NCBI GenBank assembly: GCA_022821645.1 | Contig: JAJEDE010000025.1 | Location: 124,001 to 188,000, forward strand | DNA: 64,000 nucleotides | Origin: Chloroflexota bacterium | GTDB taxonomy: Bacteria > Chloroflexota > UBA11872 | Direction: 5' to 3' | In this document: positions 47,481 to 59,471 of the stretch, piece after piece | How positions within the stretch are numbered: the stretch's first letter is position 1 | Layout of the letters: each line of letters starts with the position of its first letter | Notes under the pieces: generated by a model | Database searches by the model: none | Seen by the model: the letters and a program-made list of their open reading frames with translations, nothing else | What the model was told of the DNA's origin: nothing | Position numbers and translations under genes: made by a program

Positions 47481-49001
47481 ATGCGAAAGACTCTGAGCCG
47501 TCGCGCGGCGCTCCGCGCGGCAGGTGCCGGTGCCATGGGCATTGGCGCCGCGGCAGTCCTGGCGGCCTGCGGCGAGTCGGAACCGGAGCCAGCCCCGGCG
47601 GCGCCAGCGGCTGCGGCAGCTCCAGCGGCAACGGCCGCACCGGCAATGACCGAGGCGCCAGCTCCGGCTATGGCGGAAGCTCCGCAGGCCGAGTCGGTCA
47701 CCGTTCGGTACGTCAGCGACCACACCTCTGGCCCGCGTGGTGCGGCCATGCAGTGGGGTCTGCGCGAGTACGCCAAGTCGCGCCCGAACATCAACATTCG
47801 CTTTGAGCCCCAGCCGGCCGACTACCGTGAAACGTTCCCGCTGCAGATGGCGGCTGGGACGCAGGCGGAAGTGGCCATGTTGGACGGCGGCATGTTGGGT
47901 GCCTTCGTCGCCGACGGCGGCTTCACCCAGATCAACGACGTGCTGGCCAAGCGCGACGACTACAACATCGACGAGTACTACTTCATCCCCGACCTTTACA
48001 CGGTCAACTTCGACCACTCGCACGGTGAGGGTGGCTCGGTCCCGACCGTCATCGAGGGTGACCAGTTCGGCATGCCCTTCCAGGGCGCGACCGGCGGCAT
48101 TCTGATGAACGTGGACCTGGGTGAGAAGGCCGGCATCGAGTTCCCGAGCGAGGGCTGGACCTACGCCGAGGACTACCTGGAGTCGGCTCGCAAGGCGACC
48201 AACCCGGACACCGACGAGTGGGGTTCCTGGGCTCGCAACGACTACGAGTTCCAGTGGGCGCCCATGTGCTTCGGATCCGGCGGCCTGGCCTACCGCAACG
48301 CCGACGAAACCGGTTTGGCCGTCTTCGACAACGGTGGTGACTGGGGCCTGAAATTCTCCGTTGGGATGATTCACGACACGGGCGTGTCGTTCCCGGACGC
48401 CGAGAGCAAGCGCGTCTCCGGTGAATTCGGCAACCCCTTTGCCTCCGGCAAAGTCTGGTCGTGGTTGGGCTCGGGCGTCTACTCGTCCGGATTCCACGTG
48501 CCGCGCATCAAGGACCGCTTCTCCTGGTCCCTGGGTCCCATGCCCATCGGTCCGGGAGGTTTCGAGGTGCATTCCTGGAACGACCAGCCGAACCTCGTGA
48601 CCAATGGCGCCCAGCGCCTGGGCACGATCGAAGAGGCCGTTGACCTCACGGTGTTCCTCGGCAGCTCGGTCTACCAGGGTCGCGTGGCGATCGACCGCGG
48701 TCACCTGCCGATGATCAAGACGGCCTTCAACGATGCTTCGGCGACCAACCCGCCGCCGGACGGCATGGAGTGGCTGCAGCGCTACGCCGACGCGCCGGAA
48801 AGCCGTCACCTGATGATGGCCCTGCCCAACTGGTGGGAGATGAACGAATGGCGTAACGCCTTCATTTCCGCCGCCTACCTGGGCGACGTCTCGGTTGACG
48901 AGGCCATCTCGGGGGCCGAGAAGTGGGTCTCCAGCACCCTGGACTCACAGCGCGACCAGCTCAACGCGGCGCGCCAGAAGTTCGGTTTCCCGGCTCTGTA
49001 A
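47481..49001 (+). CDS. ABC transporter extracellular substrate-binding protein (family 1), lipoprotein
   Basis: RRAALRAAGAGAMGIGAAAVLAACGESE lipobox; Ala/Pro/Glu linker; SBP family 1-like fold motifs. Confidence 0.88.
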   Translation: MRKTLSRRAALRAAGAGAMGIGAAAVLAACGESEPEPAPAAPAAAAAPAATAAPAMTEAPAPAMAEAPQAESVTVRYVSDHTSGPRGAAMQWGLREYAKSRPNINIRFEPQPADYRETFPLQMAAGTQAEVAMLDGGMLGAFVADGGFTQINDVLAKRDDYNIDEYYFIPDLYTVNFDHSHGEGGSVPTVIEGDQFGMPFQGATGGILMNVDLGEKAGIEFPSEGWTYAEDYLESARKATNPDTDEWGSWARNDYEFQWAPMCFGSGGLAYRNADETGLAVFDNGGDWGLKFSVGMIHDTGVSFPDAESKRVSGEFGNPFASGKVWSWLGSGVYSSGFHVPRIKDRFSWSLGPMPIGPGGFEVHSWNDQPNLVTNGAQRLGTIEEAVDLTVFLGSSVYQGRVAIDRGHLPMIKTAFNDASATNPPPDGMEWLQRYADAPESRHLMMALPNWWEMNEWRNAFISAAYLGDVSVDEAISGAEKWVSSTLDSQRDQLNAARQKFGFPAL

Positions 49002-49014
49002 GCGAGTCGATACC

Positions 49015-49035
49015 TGCGACCGTCGCACGGTCGCA
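49015..49035 (+). terminator. hairpin 1 downstream of substrate-binding protein
   Basis: Perfect 9-bp stem TGCGACCGT-CGC-ACGGTCGCA. Confidence 0.5.
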
Positions 49036-49039
49036 AGTT

Positions 49040-49071
49040 CCGAGGCCCGGTGCGCAAGCGCCGGGCCTCGG
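49040..49071 (+). terminator. hairpin 2 downstream of substrate-binding protein
   Basis: Perfect 11-bp stem CCGAGGCCCGG-N10-CCGGGCCTCGG. Confidence 0.6.
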
Positions 49072-49185
49072 TGCGTCTGCGGCCTCGCCGCGCGAAGCGG
49101 TGCCACTTCCCGTCGTGAACACCCGGTGAGGTCCCGGCCGGGCGCTAAGCGGCGGCCGCTCGTGAGAGGTGGCGAGAAGTTTCCG

Positions 49186-49214
49186 TTGACCGCGGGTGGG
49201 CGTTCGCCTATGAT
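49186..49214 (+). promoter_or_regulatory. sigma70-type promoter of the 23S-5S unit
   Basis: TTGACC (49186-49191), 17-nt spacer, TATGAT (49209-49214), about 130 nt before the 23S start. Confidence 0.75.
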
Positions 49215-49341
49215 GGGTCGTTGCCCCGCGGAGCAATCCGCGAGCGGCCCTCAGTCAAACGCTCAGGCGTTTCGGCTGCGAACCTTGACAAGTGAAGATT
49301 TACGCGAATGCGTAAAGCTGCAGTTTTGCCGGCCTAACGGA

Positions 49342-52425
<3,084 letters not shown>

Positions 52426-52470
52426 CTGTTAGGTCGGCAAAATTGCAGCTTTGCGTGACGCGCGGTCAGG

Positions 52471-52592
52471 TTTCCCGGTGACCTATGCGATGAGGCCACA
52501 CCTGTTCCCATCCCGAACACAGTCGTTAAGTTCGTCAGCAGCGACAATACTGCCGGGGCAACCCGGTGGGAAGATAGCCCGTCGCCGGGAAA
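52471..52592 (+). rRNA. rrf: 5S ribosomal RNA
   Basis: TTTCCCGGTGACCTATGCG...CCACACCTGTTCCCATCCCGAACACAGTCGTTAAG...GGGAAGATAGCCCGTCGCCGGGAAA. Confidence 0.95.
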
Positions 52593-52977
52593 CTTGACCG
52601 CACGTCCGCATTCACTTCACTTCTTCGCTTCACCGCATCTCGTCATGGCCTCTGCGCCTATGACCCCAATGGCTCCCGGCTTCGGCCCCGGCACGCTGCC
52701 GGTCTGCTGATGACAGTCCAACAGCCGCAGCCGCTGCGCGGCCAGGTCGCCCTCGGCGCCGGCGCCACCCGCGGCTGCGGACGTGGCATCGCCGTTGAAC
52801 TCGGCGCCGCCGCCGCCACCGTCTCCCAGGTCGATGACGTAGATGGCCGGCGGCTGGACTGGGGCTTCAACACCCCGGCTAGCTGAGAGCCAGTCCGCCG
52901 CTCTGTCCCGGGACCAGTCGAATAAATGGCCGCGAACTTGCCATACTTCAGGCGAGATCGAACCGGAACCGCCAACC

Positions 52978-53733
52978 GTGGCCCAGAAGCCGTCGTCCGA
53001 AACCATTGACCTCCATGCGTTCTACGCACGCATGGCCAAGTCGGCTTCCGGCCTGCCCGACCTCTATGACGCCATGGAAGGCTGGTCTGAAGTCGTGGTC
53101 CGGGACAACCCCATCCTGGAATGCCAGAAGGGTTGCGCTCGCTGCTGCATGCACCAGGTATTGGCCGGCGAACAGGAATGGGCCCTGATCCATGACTGGA
53201 TGCGCCAGAGCCTGACCAGGGAACAGCGACTCACCATCATCAAGCGCGTCACCGACCAGATGGAACGCTTCGGCAACCCCCTGAGCCGCTGGCTCAAAAT
53301 GCGCAACAAGCATCCCCGCGCCTTCGTGCGCGCCGTGGGCCAGGGATTCAACACCGAGTCCACCCGCTGTCCCATGCTCGGACCTGACAATCGCTGCGAG
53401 GTCTACCCCGTGCGCCCCTTCGTGTGCCGCGCCTACGGCCGCTCCCGCATGCCCAGCGGCAACGCCATGATCTGCGAGGTGTTCGCTGGCCGCTTCCGGC
53501 AACAGGAGCGAACCACCACCAACATCCCGCTGGAGGACATGTCCATCATGTCGCCCAAGTACTTTGAACTCGGCGGACGCCAGAACTCGGACGATGGCCT
53601 CTTTACGCTGCTGGCCGTCCACCTGCTCCGCAACCGCACGGCCTCGGGCGACCTGGCCAGGCAGCCAACGCCGCTCAGTGCCGAGCAAACCTACCCGGTG
53701 GTAACCCGGGACGATTTCCCGACCAAGCGATAA
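52978..53733 (+). CDS. YkgJ-type cysteine-cluster protein (putative zinc/iron-chelating)
   Basis: CQKGCARCCMHQV ... CPMLGPDNRCEVYPVRPFVCRAYG; GTG start proposed. Confidence 0.85.
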   Translation: MAQKPSSETIDLHAFYARMAKSASGLPDLYDAMEGWSEVVVRDNPILECQKGCARCCMHQVLAGEQEWALIHDWMRQSLTREQRLTIIKRVTDQMERFGNPLSRWLKMRNKHPRAFVRAVGQGFNTESTRCPMLGPDNRCEVYPVRPFVCRAYGRSRMPSGNAMICEVFAGRFRQQERTTTNIPLEDMSIMSPKYFELGGRQNSDDGLFTLLAVHLLRNRTASGDLARQPTPLSAEQTYPVVTRDDFPTKR

Positions 53734-53789
53734 GTCGCCGGCCGTTCGACCGTGCTGGCCCTCGGCGGCCTGCGGACGTCGAAACGACA

Positions 53790-53833
53790 CCGCCCCGCGT
53801 TTCCGGCCGGAAACGCGGGGCGGTTCTTTTTTG
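53790..53833 (+). terminator. Rho-independent terminator
   Basis: 34-nt perfect palindrome CCGCCCCGCGTTTCCGG/CCGGAAACGCGGGGCGG followed by TTCTTTTTTG. Confidence 0.92.
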
Positions 53834-53851
53834 TCTTCTGGCCGGGGCGGG

Positions 53852-54556
53852 CTAGAACCCGCGCGAAGGGTCCTTCCGCGTCAGGCCCCGAGACTTGGCG
53901 TAGTCGTCCAGGTTGAAGCCCGGTTCCAGGTAGCTCAGGCGCGTGGCCTCCTCGCCTTCCAGGATCTTGTGCGCCGCCGCCGCGACCTTGTCGGCGATTT
54001 CCATCGGAATCGTGCACACGCCGTTTTCGTCGCCGTGCACCAGGTCGCCGGGGTTCACGTCCATGCCGTCGATCGCCACCGGCACCTGCGCGCGAATGAT
54101 GCGGTTGTTGGCGTGCGACGGCGCCAGCCCGCGTGCGAACGGCTTGATGCCGGCGCCCTTCACGCCCTCCAGGTCCCGCAGCGCCGCGTCGGTCACGATG
54201 CCGTCCGCCCCCAGCACGTGCGCCAGCGTGGCCATGCCGTCGCCGGCGTGTACCGAGTGCGTCGGGTCGTCGCCGAAGTCCTTGATCACCAGCACCACCG
54301 GGTTCGGCGTCTCGTCCACGGCCTCCCACATCTGGAACATGCCGTCCGGGCTCTTCGGCGCGTCCTCGCTCATCGTGTCGCCCAGCGCCGTGACCGCGTA
54401 ACCCAGCATCACGCCCATGTCCGGGGCCAGGTAGCGGATGTTCGTGCCGGTGAATCCCAGCGTGTTCGGCCGGACGCCGAACGTCTCGATCGCATTCAGA
54501 ATCGTCGGCGTGTCGATCTCGCGAAGTTCGTCAAGCTGCGCCTGGGTCAAAGCCAC
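53852..54556 (-). CDS. RraA-like / 4-hydroxy-4-methyl-2-oxoglutarate aldolase family protein
   Basis: ADGIVTDAALRDLEGVKGAGIKPFARGLAPSHANN; DLVHGDENGVCTIPMEIADKV. Confidence 0.88.
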   Translation of the reverse strand: MALTQAQLDELREIDTPTILNAIETFGVRPNTLGFTGTNIRYLAPDMGVMLGYAVTALGDTMSEDAPKSPDGMFQMWEAVDETPNPVVLVIKDFGDDPTHSVHAGDGMATLAHVLGADGIVTDAALRDLEGVKGAGIKPFARGLAPSHANNRIIRAQVPVAIDGMDVNPGDLVHGDENGVCTIPMEIADKVAAAAHKILEGEEATRLSYLEPGFNLDDYAKSRGLTRKDPSRGF

Positions 54557-54607
54557 GGCGACCTCCAGATATGAATTGCCGGAACGTGAGGATATCCGAC
54601 GGCGGAC

Positions 54608-54964
54608 CTATGCCTCCGCGCTGGCAAGTTCCTCGTACGCGTCCGCGTCGAACCCGAAGACTCGAACGTCGCCCGCGGCCAGCGTGGGACGCCGCACCAG
54701 GTTCTGGTTGTCCAGCATCAACTCCAGCGCCTGCGCGTCGTCAATCGTGTCGCGCTCGATCCCCAGCTTGCGGAACGAAGGGCTGCGCGGGTTCATCACC
54801 TCCCGCAACGGATGCGGCCCGGCAATCGCGCGAATGTCGTCCGCGGTCAACGGCTTGCGCGCGTAGTCGCGCGGGTCATAGTCCATCCCGGTCGCGTTCA
54901 AGGCCGCACGGGCCTTACGGCAACTCGTTCAGGTGCTCTTGAAGTAAAACGTCGGCAGCGCCAT
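54608..54964 (-). CDS. ArsC/Spx-like thioredoxin-fold reductase; candidate selenoprotein with in-frame TGA (54929-54931) read as Sec
   Basis: MALPTFYFKST[TGA]TSCRKARAALNATGMDYDPRDYARKPLTADDIRAI...; SD AAGGAGG 7 nt upstream of ATG 54964; TGA at first position of CxxC; the ORF track shows only the downstream piece from TTG 54901. Confidence 0.8.
54904..54928 (-). promoter_or_regulatory. candidate bSECIS hairpin immediately downstream of the TGA
   Basis: On the minus strand: TGA-ACGAGTTGCCGT-AAGGCC-CGTGC-GGCCTT; 6-bp perfect stem (+1 U-G), 5-nt loop with G at position 2, loop begins 18 nt after TGA. Confidence 0.65.
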
Positions 54965-54975
54965 CAGCAGCCTCC

Positions 54976-55887
54976 TTACGCGTCGTCCCACTGCAGGATG
55001 ATCGACAGCCACCCCGCCGGACCGCGCCGAATCATGGCATACAGGTCCGCCGCCTTCGTGTACGGCTCGCGGTGCGAGATCAGCCGGTCGACCCGGAACT
55101 CGCCCCGCACCATCGCGTCCAGGATGTACTGCCGGTTGGCCGCCCGCGTCCACTGGAACATGTGATACGGCTCACGCGGATACATCGACTGGTACGTGCC
55201 GATGATCGACAGTTCCTTGCGCAGCAGCTCCACCTGCAGGCCAATCTCCACCGTGCCCGGCGGGCTGCCGGTCATCGACACCGTTCCGCCCGCGGCGGCC
55301 GCTTGCATACAGTCCGGCAGGATCTTGGGCGTGCGCGTGACCATGAACACCACTCGGGCTCCGCCGCCCGTCAGGTCCTGAACCGCCGCCACCGCATCCT
55401 CGCGCTGCGCGTTGACCGTGTGCGTTGCGCCCGACCAGCGAGCCAACGCAAGCCGTTCGTCCAACAGATCAACCGCAACAACCGGATAGGCCCCCGCCAT
55501 GCGCGCAAACTGCGTGACCATCTGGCCCAGTCCACCCTGGCCAAAGACCGCCACTGAGTCCCCCAGCCCCGGCCCTGCCCGCCGAACGCCATGCAGCGCC
55601 ACGTCCCCCAGCACCACGAAACTCGCGTCCTCATCGCTGACATCGTCCGGAATGTGCCCGGCATAGGTGGCCTCATCCGGCAGATCCGGGTCGATGGTGA
55701 CGAGCCCGGCGCCCTGGTGCTTCAGGTACGTCAGCACCCGGTCGCCTTCGGCATAGCCCTCGACGTCCGAGCCAACCTCGGCCACCTCACCCACCATGGA
55801 GTAGCCCGGCTCACCGCGTTCCGAAGCGGCCAGCTCCAGGATGTTCAGTTCAGTCCCCGCGCTGATCAGCGACCGGGTCGAGCGCAC
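54976..55887 (-). pseudogene. zinc-type alcohol dehydrogenase-like (MDR) with N-terminus separated by in-frame TAG
   Basis: Body: TRSLISAGTELNILELAASERGEPGYSMVGEVAEVG...; upstream in-frame TSQVVFLEGGAVATEQIEVPDPAPN then TAG then ILVRSTRSLISAGTEL; may still translate from GTG 55887. Confidence 0.6.
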
Positions 55888-56113
55888 CAGGATCTAGTTC
55901 GGCGCCGGATCGGGAACCTCGATTTGCTCGGTCGCAACGGCGCCGCCTTCGAGAAACACGACCTGAGACGTTGTGATTGGCAGGGGCAGTTCAGCAGTCG
56001 ATGGCCGCGCGCATCATGCCCTAACCTGCGGTTCGCGCCCAAACTTAGTCGGGCGCCTTGCGTGGGCGGTAAGGTTGACGCCAAGCCCAATCTGCGCCCG
56101 TAGGACCACTCCC

Positions 56114-57043
56114 ATGCAATACCGCGTTTTCGGACGAACCGGCTGGCGCGTCTCCGCCATTGGCCTCGGCTGCTGGCAGCTAGGCGGACAGTTCGGGGAG
56201 ATTTCCGAGGCCGACGGCATCGCCACCGTCCACGCCGCCATCGAGGCCGGTATCAACCTCTTCGACTCCGCCGACTCCTACGGACCCCGCCGCAGTGAGG
56301 AAGTTCTTGGCAAGGCCCTCGCCGGCGGCCGCCGCCCACACGTCTTCGTCGCCACCAAGGTCGGCAACCTGGGAAGGCCCGACGGCCACCCGCTCAGCTT
56401 CACCACCCCCGAGCACATCTACGCCTGCTGCGACGCCAGCCTCCACCGGCTGCAGACCGACTACATCGACCTCTACCAGTGCCACATCCGCGAGCACCCG
56501 CGCCACGACGTATTCGTTGAAGCCTTCGAGCGTTTGCGTGAGGCCGGGAAGATCCGCGCCTACGGCACCTCCTCGTTCATCCCCGGCGAAATCGAATTCT
56601 TCGACACCCACGGCCGCTGCCACGTCGCGCAGATCCCGTATAGCGTGCTCGAGCGCACCTACGAAACCGACGCCCTGCCGCTCTGCCAGGAGCGCAACAT
56701 CGGCGTCCTCGTCCGCGGCCCCCTGGCCCAGGGCGTACTCGCCGGCAAGTTCGCACCCGACCACCAGTTCACCGACCCCACGCGTACCGGCTGGAACACC
56801 GGCGACGCCCGGCAGCGCTTCCTGGAGCGCGCAGCCGCCGCCGAAGCCCTGCGCCCGATGTCCGGTGAAGGCCGCAGCATGGCCCAGATCGCCCTTGCTT
56901 TCGCCATTGCCCACCCGGCCAACACCTGCGCCATCCCCGGCGCGCGCTCGCCCGAGCAAGTCCGCGCCAACGCCGAGGCCGCCGACCTCACCCTTACCGA
57001 CGATGAACTCGCCACCCTCCGAGCCATCGCCCCGCCTGCCTAG
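56114..57043 (+). CDS. aldo/keto reductase
   Basis: YRVFGRTGWRVSAIGLGCWQLGG, NLFDSADSYGPRRSEEVLGKAL, DLYQCHIREHP, AIPGARSPEQVRANAEAAD. Confidence 0.95.
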   Translation: MQYRVFGRTGWRVSAIGLGCWQLGGQFGEISEADGIATVHAAIEAGINLFDSADSYGPRRSEEVLGKALAGGRRPHVFVATKVGNLGRPDGHPLSFTTPEHIYACCDASLHRLQTDYIDLYQCHIREHPRHDVFVEAFERLREAGKIRAYGTSSFIPGEIEFFDTHGRCHVAQIPYSVLERTYETDALPLCQERNIGVLVRGPLAQGVLAGKFAPDHQFTDPTRTGWNTGDARQRFLERAAAAEALRPMSGEGRSMAQIALAFAIAHPANTCAIPGARSPEQVRANAEAADLTLTDDELATLRAIAPPA

Positions 57044-57055
57044 ACTGCCCGGGGC

Positions 57056-57682
57056 TCAACCCTCCTCGGGGTTGATCTCCCAATAGTCCCGCCCGGCCAC
57101 GGCTCCACGCCGCAGCGGATTCACTGTGGCTGAACCCGCAAGGTCGCGGTCCACATAGCGCGACCGCCGTCCGTCGTCCCGCTCGGGCCGAATCCCCAGC
57201 CGCAACGTCGAGATGATGCGTGGCCGTGCCTTCCTGGCCTCGATGTAGAACCGCTCCGGATCAAACTGCCGCCCCGTCCACTCCGCCACCGTCAGTCCCA
57301 ACGACCGGCACAGCAACGTCTGCCCCGCGCAGATCCGCTGCTCCGGTCGCCGCGACTGCCCATCAGGCGCCGGATTCATCCGGTGCATCGCGTCCAGCGC
57401 GGCCTGCGGCGATTTTGCGTCCACAACCGGCACCCCCGCCTTGATCAGCACCGCTTCCGGCCCCGTCCCGCAACTCACGTTCAGCGACGCCCCGGCCCGC
57501 GAGTGATACATGTAAGTCGTGCCCGGCGGCATCCACATCGGTTCACGGCTGGGCGTCCGTCCCAGGTACGCGTGGCTCGCCGGGTCGTCCAGCCCATACG
57601 CCTCCGTCTCCACGATCCGAACGCCCAGCCACAACCCGTCCAGCCGTCGCCGCAGCACGCACCCAATCAGGTCGCGCGCCAC
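57056..57682 (-). CDS. 3-methyladenine DNA glycosylase (AAG/MPG family)
   Basis: RIVETEAYGLDDPASHAYLGRTPSREPMWMPPGTTYMYHSRAGASLNV; open frame continues upstream (LLDLSFFQRPVDPVARDLIG), so the true start is upstream of GTG 57682. Confidence 0.9.
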   Translation of the reverse strand: MARDLIGCVLRRRLDGLWLGVRIVETEAYGLDDPASHAYLGRTPSREPMWMPPGTTYMYHSRAGASLNVSCGTGPEAVLIKAGVPVVDAKSPQAALDAMHRMNPAPDGQSRRPEQRICAGQTLLCRSLGLTVAEWTGRQFDPERFYIEARKARPRIISTLRLGIRPERDDGRRSRYVDRDLAGSATVNPLRRGAVAGRDYWEINPEEG

Positions 57683-57790
57683 CGGGTCGACCGGTCGCTG
57701 GAAAAAACTCAGATCAAGCAGCGGATAAAAAGCAACAAGCGGGACGGCCGATCTTATTCGGCTGGGCCACTCGCTTCGGTTACGGCTGCG

Positions 57791-58243
57791 CTACCAGTCC
57801 GTCCGCCCGCCCTGCGGAACTTCCCGTCCTTCGTCCAGGTCCAGCCGGTCATAGTGCCGCCGGATGTCCGTCCGGTGGCCCTGCCCGCACTCCTCCAGGA
57901 ATTCGCGGAACCGCGGCCAGTCCCAGTTCGAACCCTCGCGCGGCTCGTCGGTCGCCATTTCCCGGTTGAAGTCGTCAATCTCCTCCGCCGTGCGCGGCTG
58001 CATGTGCTCCCGCACCCAGGCCAGCACTTCCTCGTCAGTGGGACGGGTGCGCAGCGACTCGATGAACGCATCGGTCTCGATCCCCAGGAAATCGCACATG
58101 CGCTCGGTGCGTCCCCAGCGGACCACGTACTCGCCCATCGTGCCCGCCAGGTCCGCTCGCCCCTTGTCGATCGAGCGCGGCAGAAACCCAATCCCGCCCA
58201 GCTTCTCGTACCCGCTCCGAGGCACATCCTTCGTCAAATCCAT
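57791..58243 (-). CDS. DUF5069-like protein
   Basis: MDLTKDVPRSGYEKLGGIGFLPRSIDKGRADLAGTMGEYVV. Confidence 0.75.
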   Translation of the reverse strand: MDLTKDVPRSGYEKLGGIGFLPRSIDKGRADLAGTMGEYVVRWGRTERMCDFLGIETDAFIESLRTRPTDEEVLAWVREHMQPRTAEEIDDFNREMATDEPREGSNWDWPRFREFLEECGQGHRTDIRRHYDRLDLDEGREVPQGGRTDW

Positions 58244-58409
58244 CGGGCACTCACCCCCAGCGCGGAACCCCGGCACCGTAGCACGGCCTGCTATCTGTCG
58301 TTGCAGCGACTGGAAACGCGCTCGCCTTGGTTCTTTTCACCGTTACCAGACACTCTCAGGGCTGCCAGACCCGCGCACGCTTCTCATTAGGTCGATCTGA
58401 GCCCATCGA

Positions 58410-58727
58410 CTATCGAACGGCATTCACCTCGAGTTGCACACCCTCGTGCTGCTGAATGCGACTGATGACTTCAAACAGGTTGCGGGCCTGGGGGTTGCCG
58501 GACGGACCGAACATGCGCATCAGGCTCTTGGCCGGCTTGCCGGTGAGAGTGCCAAGCTCCTCGAACCCTACGGTCGCATTGATGTAGTCACGCAGGACGA
58601 TCTTGCCCGCATCCAGATCCCCGGCAAGCAGGCACTCCACGCCTTCCTTGAGCAACTCCTCTCGAAAATCCGGGTCGCGCTCGGCGCGGATCTGCACGGT
58701 CTCCTTGAATTCGCGGGTCAGCGGCAT
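58410..58727 (-). CDS. antitoxin-like transcriptional regulator (HigA-like)
   Basis: MPLTREFKETVQIRAERDPDFREELLKEGVECLLAGDLDAGKIVLRDYINATVGFEELGTLTGKPAKSLMRMFGPSGNP; directly downstream of the HigB-like gene. Confidence 0.8.
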   Translation of the reverse strand: MPLTREFKETVQIRAERDPDFREELLKEGVECLLAGDLDAGKIVLRDYINATVGFEELGTLTGKPAKSLMRMFGPSGNPQARNLFEVISRIQQHEGVQLEVNAVR

Positions 58728-58730
58728 CTA

Positions 58731-59060
58731 TCACGCCTCCTGTTGTTTGCGATGCTTGTGCTCTCGCCAGAGTTCACGAGCGTTCTCGATATCCCGCTGC
58801 TGGCGCACCTTCGTTCCACCGCCGAGTAGAACAATCAGGGTGCCTCCGTCCCTGCCGTAGTAGATCCTCTAGCCCGGACCGCCGTTGATGCGGCACTCCA
58901 GCACTCCTCGGCCAACGCCTCTGACGTTCGACAGATTCCCAGCTTCCATTCGTGCGAGGGCCGTCCGAACCCTGGCTGCTGCCCTGGCGTCGAGACCGTC
59001 GAACCAGCGACCGAATGGGCTGCGTCCCCGATAGTCGACGTATTCTCTGATCTCGATCAT
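58731..59060 (-). pseudogene. RelE/HigB-like toxin interrupted by in-frame TAG (58869-58871)
   Basis: MIEIREYVDYRGRSPFGRWFDGLDARAAARVRTALARMEAGNLSNVRGVGRGVLECRINGGPG[TAG]RIYYGRDGGTLIVLLGGGTKVRQQRDIENARELWREHKHRKQQEA*; intact homologs typically read GPGYRIYYG. Confidence 0.8.
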
Positions 59061-59299
59061 CAGAGGAATGGTAACACATTAGTTACCAATATGCATTGCT
59101 TCGCGCAGGCAGTGGATGGATGCAGGTCACCCCTGCTACTGCTGCAAGCCAGGACAGGCTCCGGCAAGGCGTCGCTTTGGACGACTCCCTGTTCCTTGAA
59201 ACAGCTGGCGCCACTCCCACCGGCCACGAACCCCGCGGCGGGAAGGGCGACCTAAGCAGGCAAGAATCGATGAGCAAGGCTCACCTACGTCGGAAAGGG

Positions 59300-59372
59300 T
59301 GGAGACGGGGGGACTCGAACCCCCAACCCCCGCCTTGCAAAGGCGATGCTCTACCAATTGAGCCACGTCCCC
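59300..59372 (-). tRNA. tRNA-Ala (anticodon TGC)
   Basis: Hand-folded: GGGGACG acceptor, TCGCC-TTTGCAA-GGCGG anticodon arm, GGGGG-TTCGAGT-CCCCC T arm. Confidence 0.95.
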
Positions 59373-59471
59373 TGCCGCGATTCTACGTGCGCCCGCGCTC
59401 GCTGAAACCCCGGAACGGCGCGCGTATACTGTCCCATCGCAGCACTGGGACTCAGTGTTCCGGCCGCTTGC

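Noticed and set aside
47316-48809. 497-aa minus-strand ORF antisense to the substrate-binding protein
   Set aside because: Shadow ORF; the plus strand encodes a lipoprotein with lipobox and family features
54976-59060. Reassigned TAG (amber recoding/pyrrolysine) as explanation for two in-frame TAG codons
   Set aside because: Numerous neighbouring genes terminate normally with TAG (e.g. at 57043 and 62428), and expected residues at the two sites differ (Glu/Gln-like and Tyr); point lesions or errors are simpler
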